DNA of 64,000 bases from JAEULH01 sp963746275 (GTDB lineage: Bacteria; Pseudomonadota; Alphaproteobacteria; Rhodospirillales; Defluviicoccaceae). The DNA lies in the NCBI GenBank assembly GCA_963746275.1, contig CAVVAX010000004.1:11592-75591 (forward strand), in the 5' to 3' direction. Below, one piece after another: positions 46,982-56,413 of the stretch (position 1 is the first letter of the stretch; each line of letters starts with the position of its first letter). Under the pieces are notes generated by a model, which was not told the origin of the DNA, made no database searches, and saw only the letters and a list, made by a program, of their open reading frames with translations. The translations under genes and the position numbers were made by a program.

Positions 46982-47884
46982 TCACAGCAGTCCGTGGCGC
47001 ACCGCGATCCACAGCTTCTCCGCCGCCGGGACCGAGACCGGCTCGGCCCAGCGCTGCCAGCCGCGGGCGACGAGGCGGCGGTAGGTCCGCTGGTACACCT
47101 CCATCATCACCGCCGCCGGCCGGACCTGCCGGCGGTCGCAGCCGGCGATGATCGCCCGCGCCTCGGCGAAGCGAAGCGCCGCGGTTTCGGCCACGCTCTC
47201 GCACACCTCGGCGAGGCCGCGCTGGCGGAGGACGAAGACGGCGTCCTCGCCGCCGGCGATCCCCGCTTGCGCGAGCAGGTCGGCAGGCAGGTACAGCCGG
47301 TCGCGTTCCGCATCCTCGGCAAGGTCGCGAAGGATGTTGGTGAGCTGCAGCGCCTGGCCGAGGTTGGAGGCGAGGCTTTTGCCGGTTTGCTCGTCGAGGC
47401 CGAAGATGCGGGTCGACAGCCGGCCGACGGCGCAGGCGACGCGATCGCAATAGAGGCTGAGCTCGTCGCGGTTGGCGATCCGCACGCGCTCGGCCGCATC
47501 CATCTCCATGCCGTCGATGATGGCGTGGAAGTCGGCTTGCTGGAGGCCGTACGCGCGGACCGGCTCGATCAGGGCGCGGGTCAAGGGCAGGGAGGCGACG
47601 CCACGGTATAGCGCATCTATGGCCCGGCGCCACGCTTCGAGGCGGCGCTTCTTCTCGTCCACCTCGCCGGGTTCGTCGGCGATGTCGTCGACCTCGCGGC
47701 AGAAGGCGTAGACGGCGAACATCGCCCGGCGCTTCTCCGCCGGCAAGAGCCGCATGGCCCAGTAGAACGAGGTGCCCGAAGCGCGGACCGTGGCCTCGAC
47801 GTCGGCCCACGCCTCCGCCGGCGCCGCGCCACCCTGGCCGCGGCGCGCGCCTCCCGCCGCATCGCCTTCGGCCGCCGCGGTCAT
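46982..47884 (-). CDS. hpnD: HpnD, presqualene diphosphate synthase
   Basis: A 300-residue all-helical prenyl condensing enzyme that joins two farnesyl diphosphates to presqualene diphosphate. The two Asp-rich motifs are AFCREVDDIADEPGE (residues about 60-74) and TNILRDLAEDAERDRLYLP, and YCDRVACAVGRL is the family signature between them. SFYWAMRLLPAEKRRAMFAVYAF is the N-terminal landmark. It is followed after 13 bases by hpnE. The 198-base gap to hpnC is longer than usual for this cluster. The frame is intact. Confidence 0.95.
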   Translation of the reverse strand: MTAAAEGDAAGGARRGQGGAAPAEAWADVEATVRASGTSFYWAMRLLPAEKRRAMFAVYAFCREVDDIADEPGEVDEKKRRLEAWRRAIDALYRGVASLPLTRALIEPVRAYGLQQADFHAIIDGMEMDAAERVRIANRDELSLYCDRVACAVGRLSTRIFGLDEQTGKSLASNLGQALQLTNILRDLAEDAERDRLYLPADLLAQAGIAGGEDAVFVLRQRGLAEVCESVAETAALRFAEARAIIAGCDRRQVRPAAVMMEVYQRTYRRLVARGWQRWAEPVSVPAAEKLWIAVRHGLL

Positions 47885-48082
47885 GAGCAGGCGCTACCGG
47901 GCGCAACCGGAAGCGACCGGCCGAATACGCCCAGCGCCAGCGGCGGAAGGGCGTGGAGCAGGATCATCGTCCAGGCGGCCATGGCCAAGCGATAGCATGA
48001 ATGATCGGGCCGGGTGAATGCCGTGCAGGTGACCGTGCGGCAGAAAGCCGCGGCAGGAAGCCCGGCAGGAAGCCGCGATGGG

Positions 48083-48958
48083 TCATGCCGGCCGGGTGAG
48101 CACCGCGGCGATGCCACGCACGCCGCAGCAGAGGAACGCGGGCTTGCTCAACACGACGCGGTGGGCGAGCGGGTCCTCCCGCCGCAGCTTGGCCGCCAGC
48201 GTCAGGGCGATGTCGAGGATGACGGCGGACTCCATGGCCAGGCGGCGGCTGGCGAGCCCCGCCGGGAGCTGCCGGGCCTCGACCAGCAGCGCCTCGACGC
48301 CGGCGAGGCAGCGGTCGAGGACCCGGCGCAGCCCCGGCGTCAGGCTCGCGCGCCCGAGATCTTCGACCATCGCGCCTTCCGCGTGCAACCAGTCGCCCGG
48401 CAGGTAGACCCGGTCCAGCGTGCGGTAGTCGTCGCCGCAGTCCTGCAGGTGGTTGATCACCTGCAGGGCGTTACAGAGCGCGTCCGACGGGCCGTAGCCG
48501 TGGCGGGAGCCGCCGTGCAGATCGAGGAGGTAGCGTCCGACCGGGGCCGCCGACTTGAAGCAGTAGCCCATCAGCTCGTCCCAGTCGGCGTAGCGGGACT
48601 TGACCGCGTCCTGCTTGAAGGCGGCGATCAGGTCGAGGCAATGGCGCGGCGGAACGTCGGTTGCGGCCAGCGAAACCCGCATGGCTTCGGCCTTGGCCAC
48701 GACCGGTCCCGCGCCGGTTTCGCCGAGGACGCCGCGGGCGAAGACACCCAGCCGGGTGATCTTGTCGTCCGGTGCGAGGGCCGGGTTGTCAGCGATGTCG
48801 TCGATCGCCCGGGCGAAGGCATAGAAGGTAGCCACATGGGGCCTGAGCGCCGCCGGCAGGAGCCACGAGCCGACCGGGAAGTTCTCGTAAGCCGCATCCT
48901 TGCCCGAGGGCGTCTCCAGGACCCGACGCTCGTCACCGCCAAGGACGGCCGCCCGCAT
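48083..48958 (-). CDS. hpnC: HpnC, hydroxysqualene synthase
   Basis: A 291-residue member of the squalene/phytoene synthase family that converts presqualene diphosphate to hydroxysqualene. AAYENFPVGSWLLPAALRPHVATFYAFARAIDDIADNP holds the first Asp-rich motif; ALQVINHLQDCGDDYRTLDRVYLPGDWL holds the second. YCFKSAAPVGRYLLDLHG is typical of HpnC. The ATG at 48958 fits the family start; the frame is open to 49036. It lies 28 bases after an MlaC-family gene on the same strand, which suggests a single hopanoid operon. The frame is intact. Confidence 0.94.
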   Translation of the reverse strand: MRAAVLGGDERRVLETPSGKDAAYENFPVGSWLLPAALRPHVATFYAFARAIDDIADNPALAPDDKITRLGVFARGVLGETGAGPVVAKAEAMRVSLAATDVPPRHCLDLIAAFKQDAVKSRYADWDELMGYCFKSAAPVGRYLLDLHGGSRHGYGPSDALCNALQVINHLQDCGDDYRTLDRVYLPGDWLHAEGAMVEDLGRASLTPGLRRVLDRCLAGVEALLVEARQLPAGLASRRLAMESAVILDIALTLAAKLRREDPLAHRVVLSKPAFLCCGVRGIAAVLTRPA

Positions 48959-48986
48959 CTGCTCCGGCGCCGCGCCCACGGCGCGT

Positions 48987-49634
48987 TCAGGCCTGCCGCT
49001 TGACGCGCCGGCGCATCTCGTCGAGCAGGCCCGCAACCTTGCCGCCGCTGTTGCGGATCACCGAGGCGAATTCGGAGCGCTGGGTCTGGCCTAGGCTCAC
49101 CCCCTCGACGTAGACGTCGACGATCTTCATCGTCGCGTCGCGGGCGCGCACCCGCCAGCCCACCTCCACCGGCTGGCCGCCCGCCGGGCGCGTGATCTCG
49201 GAGAAGACGAGCACATCGCCGCTGTTCTCGTCGACGACCGAGCGGCTCACCGTCAGCCTTTCGCCGCTGTAGCGCGAGAAGCGGTCGACGTAGGTGGTGA
49301 CGATCAAGTCCTCGAACAGGGTCAGGTAGTCGGCCTGTTCGGCTGCTGTCGCCTGTTGCCAGTACCGCCCCAGCACCCAGCGGCCGATGGTGTCGACGGC
49401 GAAGTAGCGGGCGAGCAGCTCGCGGGCCCGGTTCTCGCGCTGGTCGCGCGACGCGCCCGCGGTCGTCAGCGCCGCAATCGCCTCGTCGGCCAGGGACTCG
49501 ACGAAGGTCTGGGCGTTTGCCCCGGCTTGCGGGTCGGCGGCAGCGACGGCGGTTGCCGGCCGGCCGGAGCCGGCGGCGGCGATCAGGATCCCGACGATCA
49601 AACAGGCGAGCCAGTGCTTCGGCATTCGCAGCAT
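48987..49634 (-). CDS. hpnM: MlaC/HpnM-family exported lipid-binding protein
   Basis: A 215-residue periplasmic protein of the MlaC family with a signal peptide (LACLIVGILIAAAGSGRPATAVAA). Family landmarks are AQTFVESLADEAIAALT, ARELLARYFAVDTIGRWVLGRYW, YLTLFEDLIVTTYVDRFSRYSGERLTVS and KIVDVYVEGVSLGQTQRSEFASVI. Members beside hpnC, hpnD and shc are called HpnM and are thought to help move hopanoids to the outer membrane. That role is known from context in other bacteria and is not proven here. CCGGAGA precedes the ATG. It is the first gene of the hpnM-C-D-E-shc operon. Confidence 0.82.
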   Translation of the reverse strand: MLRMPKHWLACLIVGILIAAAGSGRPATAVAAADPQAGANAQTFVESLADEAIAALTTAGASRDQRENRARELLARYFAVDTIGRWVLGRYWQQATAAEQADYLTLFEDLIVTTYVDRFSRYSGERLTVSRSVVDENSGDVLVFSEITRPAGGQPVEVGWRVRARDATMKIVDVYVEGVSLGQTQRSEFASVIRNSGGKVAGLLDEMRRRVKRQA

Positions 49635-50074
49635 GCAAAATCTCCGGTGTCGGGTGGCCTGGCGGGCGTACGCCCGATGACGTAATTGGAAGACTGCCGA
49701 TCACTTGCAAGAAATCAAGCATCGACTTGGCGTAAGGCGGCTCCCGCGGACGCCGCCGCCCGGATATGCCGCGCCGGCGACGATCATGCGGCCATGCCGG
49801 TTAAATCATCGCGGGCGAGCGAAAGCGGTTGTGAGGCTCGACGATTACGAGTATCCGTGGAGCGATCAAGGCCGCATGCTCGCCCATCGGGCGGGCCAAA
49901 GACGGTCGGGAAACCGGGCAGGCTCGTGCCGCATCATTGTCGCCATCTTTGTCGCCGCGCCATCAATGTCGCCAAGGCGCTGACAGCGGGCGAACACGGG
50001 CGCCGGCCGGCCGTCGGCCGTGCCCGTGGCACTACGTCCTGCGATTAATGAAAACAATGATCCTGGGAGGCAAC
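49635..50074. other. divergent intergenic region, no gene
   Basis: Between hpnM and dctP. It should hold promoters for the hopanoid operon and for the TRAP operon. No protein-like frame and no clear operator was found by eye. Confidence 0.55.
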
Positions 50075-51166
50075 ATGTCGAACGCGAGAGGTCGGATCCG
50101 CACCCAAACCCTGATGGCGGCGGTCGTTGCCGCCGGGTTGGCAGCCACCGCCGCTACCCCCGCCGATGCGGCGAAGGGCGACCGGGTGCGCTGGGGCGTG
50201 CCGATCGCCTTCAGCAGCAACCTCATCGCGCTCGGCGACACCCTGCCGTGGGTGGCGAAGCAGCTCGAGGCGATGAGCGACGGCGACGTCCGTTTCGAGA
50301 TCTTCGAGCCGGGCAAGATGATCCCGGCGATCGAGGTGTTCGACGCCGCCAGCTCGGGGAAGATCGATGCCGGCTACTCGTGGATGGGATACGAGCAGGG
50401 CAAGATCCCGGCCTCAGCGCTGTTCGGCGCCGTACCCTTCGGCATGAACCCCTGGGAGTTCTCCGCCTGGATGTACAGCGGCGGCGGCGACGCCCTGCTG
50501 AAGGAGGTGTTCGCCCCCCACAACGTCTTGCCGATCTACTGCGGCGTCGTCAGCCCGGAGACAGCCGGCTGGTTCCGCAAGGAGCTGACCTCGCTGGACG
50601 ACTTGAAGGGCTTGAAGATCCGCTTCGCCGGGGTCGGCGGCAAGGTGATGCAGAAGGTCGGCGCCAGCGTCACCGTGCTCCCTGGCGGCGAGATCTTCCA
50701 GGCCCTGGAAAAGGGCGTCATCGACGGGACCGAGTTCTCCATCCCCACCGCCGACGAGCAGTACGGGTTCTACAAGGTCGCCAAGTTCAACTACTTCCCA
50801 GGCTGGCACCAGCCCTTCACCGCCCAGTACCTCTACGTCAACAAGGGCGCGTGGGACAAGATCAGCCCGGCCACCCAGGCCATGATCAACACCGCCTGCA
50901 TCGCCGGCGTGAACATCTCGCTGTCCAAGTCCGAGGCGAAGCAGGCGGCCGCCGTGAAGTTCTTCAAGGACCACGGCGTGACGACGACGACGCTTTCGCC
51001 CGAAATCCTCGCCGGCTTCCGCAAGGCGACGCAAGAGGTCCTCGACGAGGAGGCGGGCAAGGACGCGATGTTCAAGAAGGTGCTCGACGCCCAGCGATCC
51101 TTTGCCAAGGAGTACGCGACCTGGGCCAACCTCGGCTATATGCCGCGGGGAGAGGCGACCGAGTAG
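50075..51166 (+). CDS. dctP: TRAP transporter solute-binding protein DctP
   Basis: A 363-residue periplasmic binding protein. The signal peptide ends at about PADAAKG. The mature part has WVAKQLEAMSDGDVRFEIFEPGKMIPAIEVFDAASSGKIDAGYSWMGY, and the conserved carboxylate-binding region is in LKGLKIRFAGVGGKVMQKVGASVTVLPGGEIFQALEKGVIDGTEFSIP. This is the branch often labelled mannitol/chloroaromatic, which more broadly carries organic acids. A perfect ribosome site CTGGGAGGCAAC precedes the ATG. It is the first gene of dctPQM. The frame is intact; the ligand is unknown. Confidence 0.94.
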   Translation: MSNARGRIRTQTLMAAVVAAGLAATAATPADAAKGDRVRWGVPIAFSSNLIALGDTLPWVAKQLEAMSDGDVRFEIFEPGKMIPAIEVFDAASSGKIDAGYSWMGYEQGKIPASALFGAVPFGMNPWEFSAWMYSGGGDALLKEVFAPHNVLPIYCGVVSPETAGWFRKELTSLDDLKGLKIRFAGVGGKVMQKVGASVTVLPGGEIFQALEKGVIDGTEFSIPTADEQYGFYKVAKFNYFPGWHQPFTAQYLYVNKGAWDKISPATQAMINTACIAGVNISLSKSEAKQAAAVKFFKDHGVTTTTLSPEILAGFRKATQEVLDEEAGKDAMFKKVLDAQRSFAKEYATWANLGYMPRGEATE

Positions 51167-51191
51167 CGCAGACCACGGGCTGAGCCCCGCC

Positions 51192-51785
51192 ATGGGCAAC
51201 GGCGGCCGCGAGCTGACGCCGGAAGCGGCCGGCTACGAGCCGGCCACACTCCCGGCGACCGCCTTCTCGCTGGCCATCGACGGGATCGTCCGCTGGCTGG
51301 GCGAGAAAGCGTCCTGGCTGTGGCTGGTCCTGGTGCTGGTCATCGTCTTCCAGGTCGCCCAGCGCTACCTCTTCGGCGTCGGCTCCATCGCCCTCGAAGA
51401 GTTGCAGTGGCACATCTACGGCGTGGCCTTCCTGCTCGGCCTCGGCTTCTGCCTGCAGGTCGACCGCCACGTCCGCATCGACGTCCTCGCCGAGCAATGG
51501 TCGCTCAGGACCAAGGCCTGGATGGAGCTGATCGGGCTCGTCGTCTTCCTGCTGCCGTTCGTCATCGCCGTGACCTACGAGTCGGTGAAGCTTGCCTACA
51601 CCGCCTGGCAGTTCGGCGAAATCTCGCCGGCGCCGGGCGGGCTGCCCTATCGCTGGATCATCAAGGCGGTCATCCCGCTCGGCTTCTTCCTCCTCGGCAT
51701 CGCCGCACTGTCCCGGCTCTCGCGCTGCACCGCCTACCTCTTCGGCATTCCGCGGCCGATCCCCCGCGACGACACCAGGTCCTGA
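51192..51785 (+). CDS. dctQ: TRAP transporter small permease DctQ
   Basis: A 197-residue four-helix membrane protein of the DctQ family. Hydrophobic stretches are seen at WLWLVLVLVIVFQVAQRYLFG, GVAFLLGLGFCLQVDRHVRID, LIGLVVFLLPFVIAVTYESV and WIIKAVIPLGFFLLGIAAL. The motif EELQWHIYGVAFLLG followed by HVRIDVL is a family mark. It starts 25 bases after dctP and ends 12 bases before dctM, consistent with one mRNA. Confidence 0.92.
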   Translation: MGNGGRELTPEAAGYEPATLPATAFSLAIDGIVRWLGEKASWLWLVLVLVIVFQVAQRYLFGVGSIALEELQWHIYGVAFLLGLGFCLQVDRHVRIDVLAEQWSLRTKAWMELIGLVVFLLPFVIAVTYESVKLAYTAWQFGEISPAPGGLPYRWIIKAVIPLGFFLLGIAALSRLSRCTAYLFGIPRPIPRDDTRS

Positions 51786-51797
51786 GGCGCACCGGGT

Positions 51798-53163
51798 ATG
51801 GAAGTCTTCGAGTACATCGTCATCGTCTACCTCGTTCTCTTTATCCTGCTGCTGTTCACCGGCTTTCCCATCGCCTGGATCCTGGGCGGCCTGTCGCTCC
51901 TGTTCGCCGGCGCGGGGATCCTTCTGTCCAACGTCTTCGACATCGACACCTTCCTCATGGACGGCTGGCCGAGGTTCGCGATCATCGCCGACCGGGTCTG
52001 GGCGCAGGTGCAGAACTGGGTGCTCGTTGCCTTGCCCATGTTCATTTTCATGGGCCAGATGCTCGACCGCTCCGGTGTCGCCGAGGTGCTGATGACCAAC
52101 TTCGTCCGCGTCTTCGGCCGGCTGCGGGGCGGGTTGGCGCTGACCGTGGTGATCATCGGCGTGCTGCTCGCGGCGTCGACCGGCATCGTCGGCGCGTCCG
52201 TCGTCCTGCTGGCGGTGATGTCGATCCCGATCATGCTGGAGAACGGCTACAGCAAGGAGCTGGCGACCGGCGTCGTCGCCGCTTCCGGCACGCTCGGCAT
52301 CCTCATCCCGCCCAGCATCATGCTGGTGCTGATGGCCGACCAGCTCGCCATCTCGGTCGGCGACCTGTTCATGGGCGCGCTGATCCCGGGGCTGCTGCTC
52401 GGCTTCTTCTATATGCTCTACGTGCTGGTGCTGGCGCAGTTCCGACCCGATCTGGCGCCGCCGCCGAAAGACCTGCCGCCGGTCGACCTGAAGTCGATCA
52501 TCGCCATCCTGCTCGCGGTGATCCCGCCGGCGGCGCTGATCGTGGCCGTGCTCGGCTCGATCTTCTTCGGCATCGCGACGCCGACGGAGGCCGCCGGCCT
52601 CGGCGCCTTCGGCGCCATGCTGCTCGCCGCACTTAACGGCAGGCTGAACATGCGGGTGCTGCGCGAGGCCTGCATCGAGACGATGCACACGACCTCGTTC
52701 ATCTTCGCGCTCTTCATCGGCGCCACCGCCTTCTCGCTGGTGATGCGCTCGTTCGGCGGCGACGAGTTCATCGCCGACGTCCTGCATGCGCTCCCCGTTC
52801 GGCGAGACCGGCGTCGTCATCTTCATCCTGCTGATCGCCTTCATCCTCGGCTTCTTCCTCGACTGGCTGGAGATCACCCTGATCATGTTGCCGCTGGTGG
52901 CGCCGGTGGTGATCGAGCTCGGCTTCGACGTCCGCTGGTTCACGGTGGTATTCGCCATCTGCCTGCAGACGTCGTTCCTGACGCCGCCGGTGGGCTTCTC
53001 GCTCTTCTATCTGAAGGGGGTCTGCCCGCCGAGCATCACCACGACGCACATCTACCGCGGCATCATTCCGTTCGTGATCCTGCAGCTTGCCTGCGTCGTC
53101 GCCGCCTTCATCTGGGAGGATCTGGTGCTGTGGCTGCCCGAGGTCGTCTATGGCCCCGACTGA
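51798..53163 (+). CDS. dctM: TRAP transporter large permease DctM (one-base frameshift as sequenced)
   Basis: The ion-driven transport subunit, 454 residues and about 12 membrane helices after one repair. Landmarks are FTGFPIAWILGGLSLLFA, VLVALPMFIFMGQMLDRSGVAEVL, ASTGIVGASVVLLAVMSIPIML, SGTLGILIPPSIMLVLMADQ and GIATPTEAAGLGAFGAMLLA. Near 52796 a run of four C should be three. Removing one base joins VLHALP to FGETGVVIFILLIAFILGFFLDWLEITLIMLPL. The C-terminal TPPVGFSLFYLKGV is standard. The neighbours dctP and dctQ are intact, so this is probably a sequencing error. Confidence 0.92.
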
Positions 53164-53183
53164 CGCCGACGCTCGAAAGGTGC

Positions 53184-53260
53184 CGTCCTTGCGAGGAGGC
53201 GAAGCCGACGCGGCAATCCAGTCACTGGATCGCCACGCCGCTCCGCGGCTCGCGATGACG
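53184..53260. repeat. REP-like intergenic repeat, copy A
   Basis: Core GCGAGGAGGCGAAGCCGACG followed by CGGCAATCCAG and, further on, ATCGCCACGCCGCTCCGCGG with CTCGCGATGACG. The ends are complementary. The same sequence recurs at 54164-54258. Confidence 0.75.
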
Positions 53261-53299
53261 AGGCGGCCGCGGGCAACGTCAGGCGGGGGCGGGACGCTG

Positions 53300-54128
53300 A
53301 TGGCGCTGCACGACATCTTGGTGTTCCTCGACCAGTTCGCCCACTCGCGCGGTCCGGCTCGACGCCGCGGCCGACCTGGCCGCCCGCCATGGCGCCCGGC
53401 TGATCGGTCTGCGCGTCGAGGTCCATCCGCACGTGCCGGGCGCCATCCGCAGCGCCATCGTCACCGGCGCGCTGGAGGCGCACGCGGAGGCCGTCCGCGC
53501 CGACACCGCCAGGATCGAGGCGCAGTTCCGCGCCGCCGCCGAGGGCCGCGGCGTCGCCTGCGAATGGTGGGTGGTCCGCGACGGCGGCCCCGCCAGGGTC
53601 ACCGAGCTCGCCCGCTATGCCAACCTCACCGTCATCGGCCAGGCGGCGCCGGATGCCGATGAGGAGTTCTCGGGCGAGGCCTTGATCCACGAACTGGTGC
53701 TGGGCTCCGGCCGGCCGGTCCTGGTTGTGCCGCACGCGCCCCTGGCCGGCGACTTCGGCCGACGGATCGCCATTGCCTGGAACGGCAGCCGCGAGGCCAG
53801 CCGCGCCGTCGCCGACGCCATGCCGTTGCTCCGCCACGCCGAGCGCGTCGCGGTGCTGCTGGCAAAGAGCGAGAACCGGCCCGGCATGGGCGACCTGATC
53901 CGCGGCCACCTCGCCCGCAACGGCGTCTACGCCGAGATCCTGGCGGTGGACGCGGGCGCCTCGGACCACGACGCCGGCGCCGCCCTGCTCGCCGAGGCAG
54001 ACGCCTTTTCCGCCGACCTGCTGGTCATGGGCGCCTATGGCCGCTCGCGGGTGCGCGAGCTGGTCCTCGGCGGCGCCACCCGCCACGTCCTCCACCACCT
54101 GCCGATCCCGGCGCTGATGTCGCATTAG
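53300..54128 (+). CDS. universal stress protein with two UspA domains (one-base frameshift as sequenced)
   Basis: A 275-residue cytoplasmic protein after one repair. The first domain begins MALHDILVFLDQFAHSR. An extra G near 53350 breaks the frame; removing it gives VRLDAAADLAARHGARLIGLRVEVHPHVPGAI. The second domain carries IAIAWNGSREASRAVADAMPLL and the ATP-binding motif MGAYGRSRVRELVLGGATRHVLHHLPIP (GxxGx9G-T/S). The two REP-like repeats flank it closely, and its 5' gap contains only copy A. Function beyond stress response is not known. Confidence 0.87.
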
Positions 54129-54163
54129 CGCCTGATAGGACCGAGTTGCGTCAGACCCTCGGG

Positions 54164-54258
54164 CGTCATTGCGAGGAGGCGAAGCCGACGCGGCAATCCA
54201 GGGCTTCCAAATGTGATCGCTGCGATCGCCACGCCGCTCCGCGGCTCGCGCGATGACG
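54164..54258. repeat. REP-like intergenic repeat, copy B
   Basis: GTCATTGCGAGGAGGCGAAG followed by CCGACGCGGCAATCCAGG, then GATCGCCACGCCGCTCCGCG and GCTCGCGCGATGACG. It matches copy A except for a longer loop between the arms. Confidence 0.78.
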
Positions 54259-54400
54259 GTGCTTCAAGGTCTGGTGCATCAGCTCGGTCACCAACCACTT
54301 TAGCGCCTGATGGCGCGGGGGCCCGACCGACGGCGCAGGATGGCCGCCCAGGCGTTGCCAGGAACGACATCGCCGGTTCTAGGTGAGGAGACGGGACAGC

Positions 54401-56341
54401 ATGCAGAACAAGGTTGTCACCGCCGACGAGGCCATCGCGATCATCCGCGACGGCGACACGCTCGCGAACACCGGCTTCGTCGGCGACGGCGCGCCCGAGG
54501 AGCTGCTGGCCGCGCTGGAGCGGCGCTTCCTCCAGACCGGGCGGCCACGCAATCTCACGATCATGTTCGCCGCAGGCCAGGGCGACGGCTCCAAACGCGG
54601 CCTGAACCGTCTCGGCCATAGCGGCCTGCTCAAGCGCGTGGTCGGCGGGCACTGGGGGCTGATCCCGCGCATCGGCCAGCTCGCGCTCGCCGACAAGGTC
54701 GAGGCGTACAACCTGCCGCAGGGGGTGATCTCGCATCTCTACCGCGACATCGCCGCCGGCAAGCCCGGCACCATCACCAAGGTGGGTCTGCGCACCTTCG
54801 TCGACCCCCGGCTCGAGGGCGGCAAGATCAACGCCATCTCCACCGAGGACCTGGTCGAGGTGATCGAGCTCGCCGGCGAGGAGTGGCTGTTCTACAAGGC
54901 CTTCCCGATCAACGTCGCCTTCGTCCGCGGCACCACGGCCGATCCGGCCGGCAACATCACCATGGAGCGCGAGGCGCTCACCCTCGACAACCTCGCCATG
55001 GCCACGGCGGCGCGCAATTCCGGCGGCTTCGTCATCGCCCAGGTCGAGCGCATCGCCGAGGCCGGGTCGTTGAACCCCCGCCAGGTGAAGATCCCGGGCG
55101 TCATGGTCGACTGCGTCGTCGTCGCCCAGCCCGAACTGCACGCCCAGACCTACGCCACCCAATACAGCCCGGCGTATTCCGCCGAGATCCGGGTGCCACT
55201 CGGGGCGATGCCGCCGATGCCGCTCGACGAGCGCAAGATCATCGCCCGGCGCGCCGCCTTCGAGCTTCCGGCCGGCGGCGTCGTCAACCTCGGGATCGGC
55301 ATGCCGGAGGGCGTCGCCTCGGTGGCCAACGAGGAGAAGATCCTGAAGTATGTGACGCTGACGGCGGAGCCCGGCGTGATCGGCGGCCTACCGGCGAGCG
55401 GGCTCAACTTCGGCGCCGGGGTCAACTCCGAGGCCATCATCGACCAGAACCAGCAGTTCGACTTCTACGACGGCGGCGGCCTGGACATGGCCTGCCTCGG
55501 CCTCGCCGAGTGCGACCGCCACGGCAACCTCAACGTCAGCCGCTTCGGCCCGAAGCTCGCCGGCGCCGGCGGCTTCATCAACATCAGCCAGAACGCGCGG
55601 AAGGTGGTCTTCGCCGGGACGTTCACCGCTGGCGGCTTGAGCATCGCCATCGAGGACGGGACGCTCCGGATCGTCCAGGAGGGCCGGGCGCGCAAGTTCG
55701 TCACCGAGGTCGGCCAAGTCACGTTTAGCGGCGAGTACGCCGCCGAAGTCGGGCAGCCGATCCTCTACGTCACCGAGCGCTGCGTCTTCCAGCTCACCCA
55801 GCGCGGCCTCGAGCTCCGCGAGGTCGCGCCCGGCATCGACATCGAGCGCGACATCCTCGCGCACATGGCCTTCGAGCCGGTGATCCGCAGCGTCGCGCCG
55901 ATGGACCCGCGCATCTTCCAGCCGGGCCGGATGGGGCTGGAGGCGGAGCTGGTCGGGCGCATGGATCTCGCCGCCCGGATCAGCTACGACCCCGACCGCA
56001 ACATCCTGTTCCTCAACTTCGAGGGGATGTACATCCGCAGCGAGAAGGACATCGAGACGCTGCAGGGGACCGTCGAGGCCTACTGCCGCAAGATCGGCCG
56101 GCGGTGCGGCGTCATCGTCAACTACGACAGCTTCCGCATCGACGAGACGGTCATCGACGCCTACGCCCGGATGGTCCAGTATATGGAAGAGAATTACTAT
56201 ACCCGGGTCACCCGCTACACGACCGGCGCCTTCCTGCGGATGAAGCTTGGCGAGGCCCTGTCCGAGCGGAAGATCGCGCCACACGTCTTCGAGAGCGAGA
56301 GCGAGGCGCGGGCGTTCCTGGCGCAAGACGGCGAGGCCTGA
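54401..56341 (+). CDS. acyl-CoA:acetate/propionate CoA-transferase with C-terminal extension
   Basis: A 646-residue class I CoA-transferase with both halves in one chain. The N-terminal half has TADEAIAIIRDGDTLANTGFVGDGAPEELLAALE; the C-terminal half has GGVVNLGIGMPEGVASVANEE and AEPGVIGGLPASGLNFGAGVNSEAI, with the catalytic Glu in AEPG. FDFYDGGGLDMACLGLAECD and FINISQNARKVVFAGTFTAGG are family marks. After about residue 525 a further 120 residues follow (ARISYDPDRNILFLNFEGMYIRSEKDIETLQ), which are not part of the core fold. Likely substrates are acetate, propionate or similar acids; this fits with the mutase operon 30 kb away. The frame is intact. Confidence 0.85.
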   Translation: MQNKVVTADEAIAIIRDGDTLANTGFVGDGAPEELLAALERRFLQTGRPRNLTIMFAAGQGDGSKRGLNRLGHSGLLKRVVGGHWGLIPRIGQLALADKVEAYNLPQGVISHLYRDIAAGKPGTITKVGLRTFVDPRLEGGKINAISTEDLVEVIELAGEEWLFYKAFPINVAFVRGTTADPAGNITMEREALTLDNLAMATAARNSGGFVIAQVERIAEAGSLNPRQVKIPGVMVDCVVVAQPELHAQTYATQYSPAYSAEIRVPLGAMPPMPLDERKIIARRAAFELPAGGVVNLGIGMPEGVASVANEEKILKYVTLTAEPGVIGGLPASGLNFGAGVNSEAIIDQNQQFDFYDGGGLDMACLGLAECDRHGNLNVSRFGPKLAGAGGFINISQNARKVVFAGTFTAGGLSIAIEDGTLRIVQEGRARKFVTEVGQVTFSGEYAAEVGQPILYVTERCVFQLTQRGLELREVAPGIDIERDILAHMAFEPVIRSVAPMDPRIFQPGRMGLEAELVGRMDLAARISYDPDRNILFLNFEGMYIRSEKDIETLQGTVEAYCRKIGRRCGVIVNYDSFRIDETVIDAYARMVQYMEENYYTRVTRYTTGAFLRMKLGEALSERKIAPHVFESESEARAFLAQDGEA

Positions 56342-56413
56342 CGGCGAGGCCTGACAACGACACCCGCCGGCGCGACCGGGCCAACCGGCCGGGCAGAACG
56401 CGAAGGAGGCGAC

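Noticed and set aside
51072..52958. 628-codon minus-strand frame opposite dctQ and dctM
   Set aside because: Extremely polar, His/Asp/Glu-rich sequence that mirrors membrane-protein codons.
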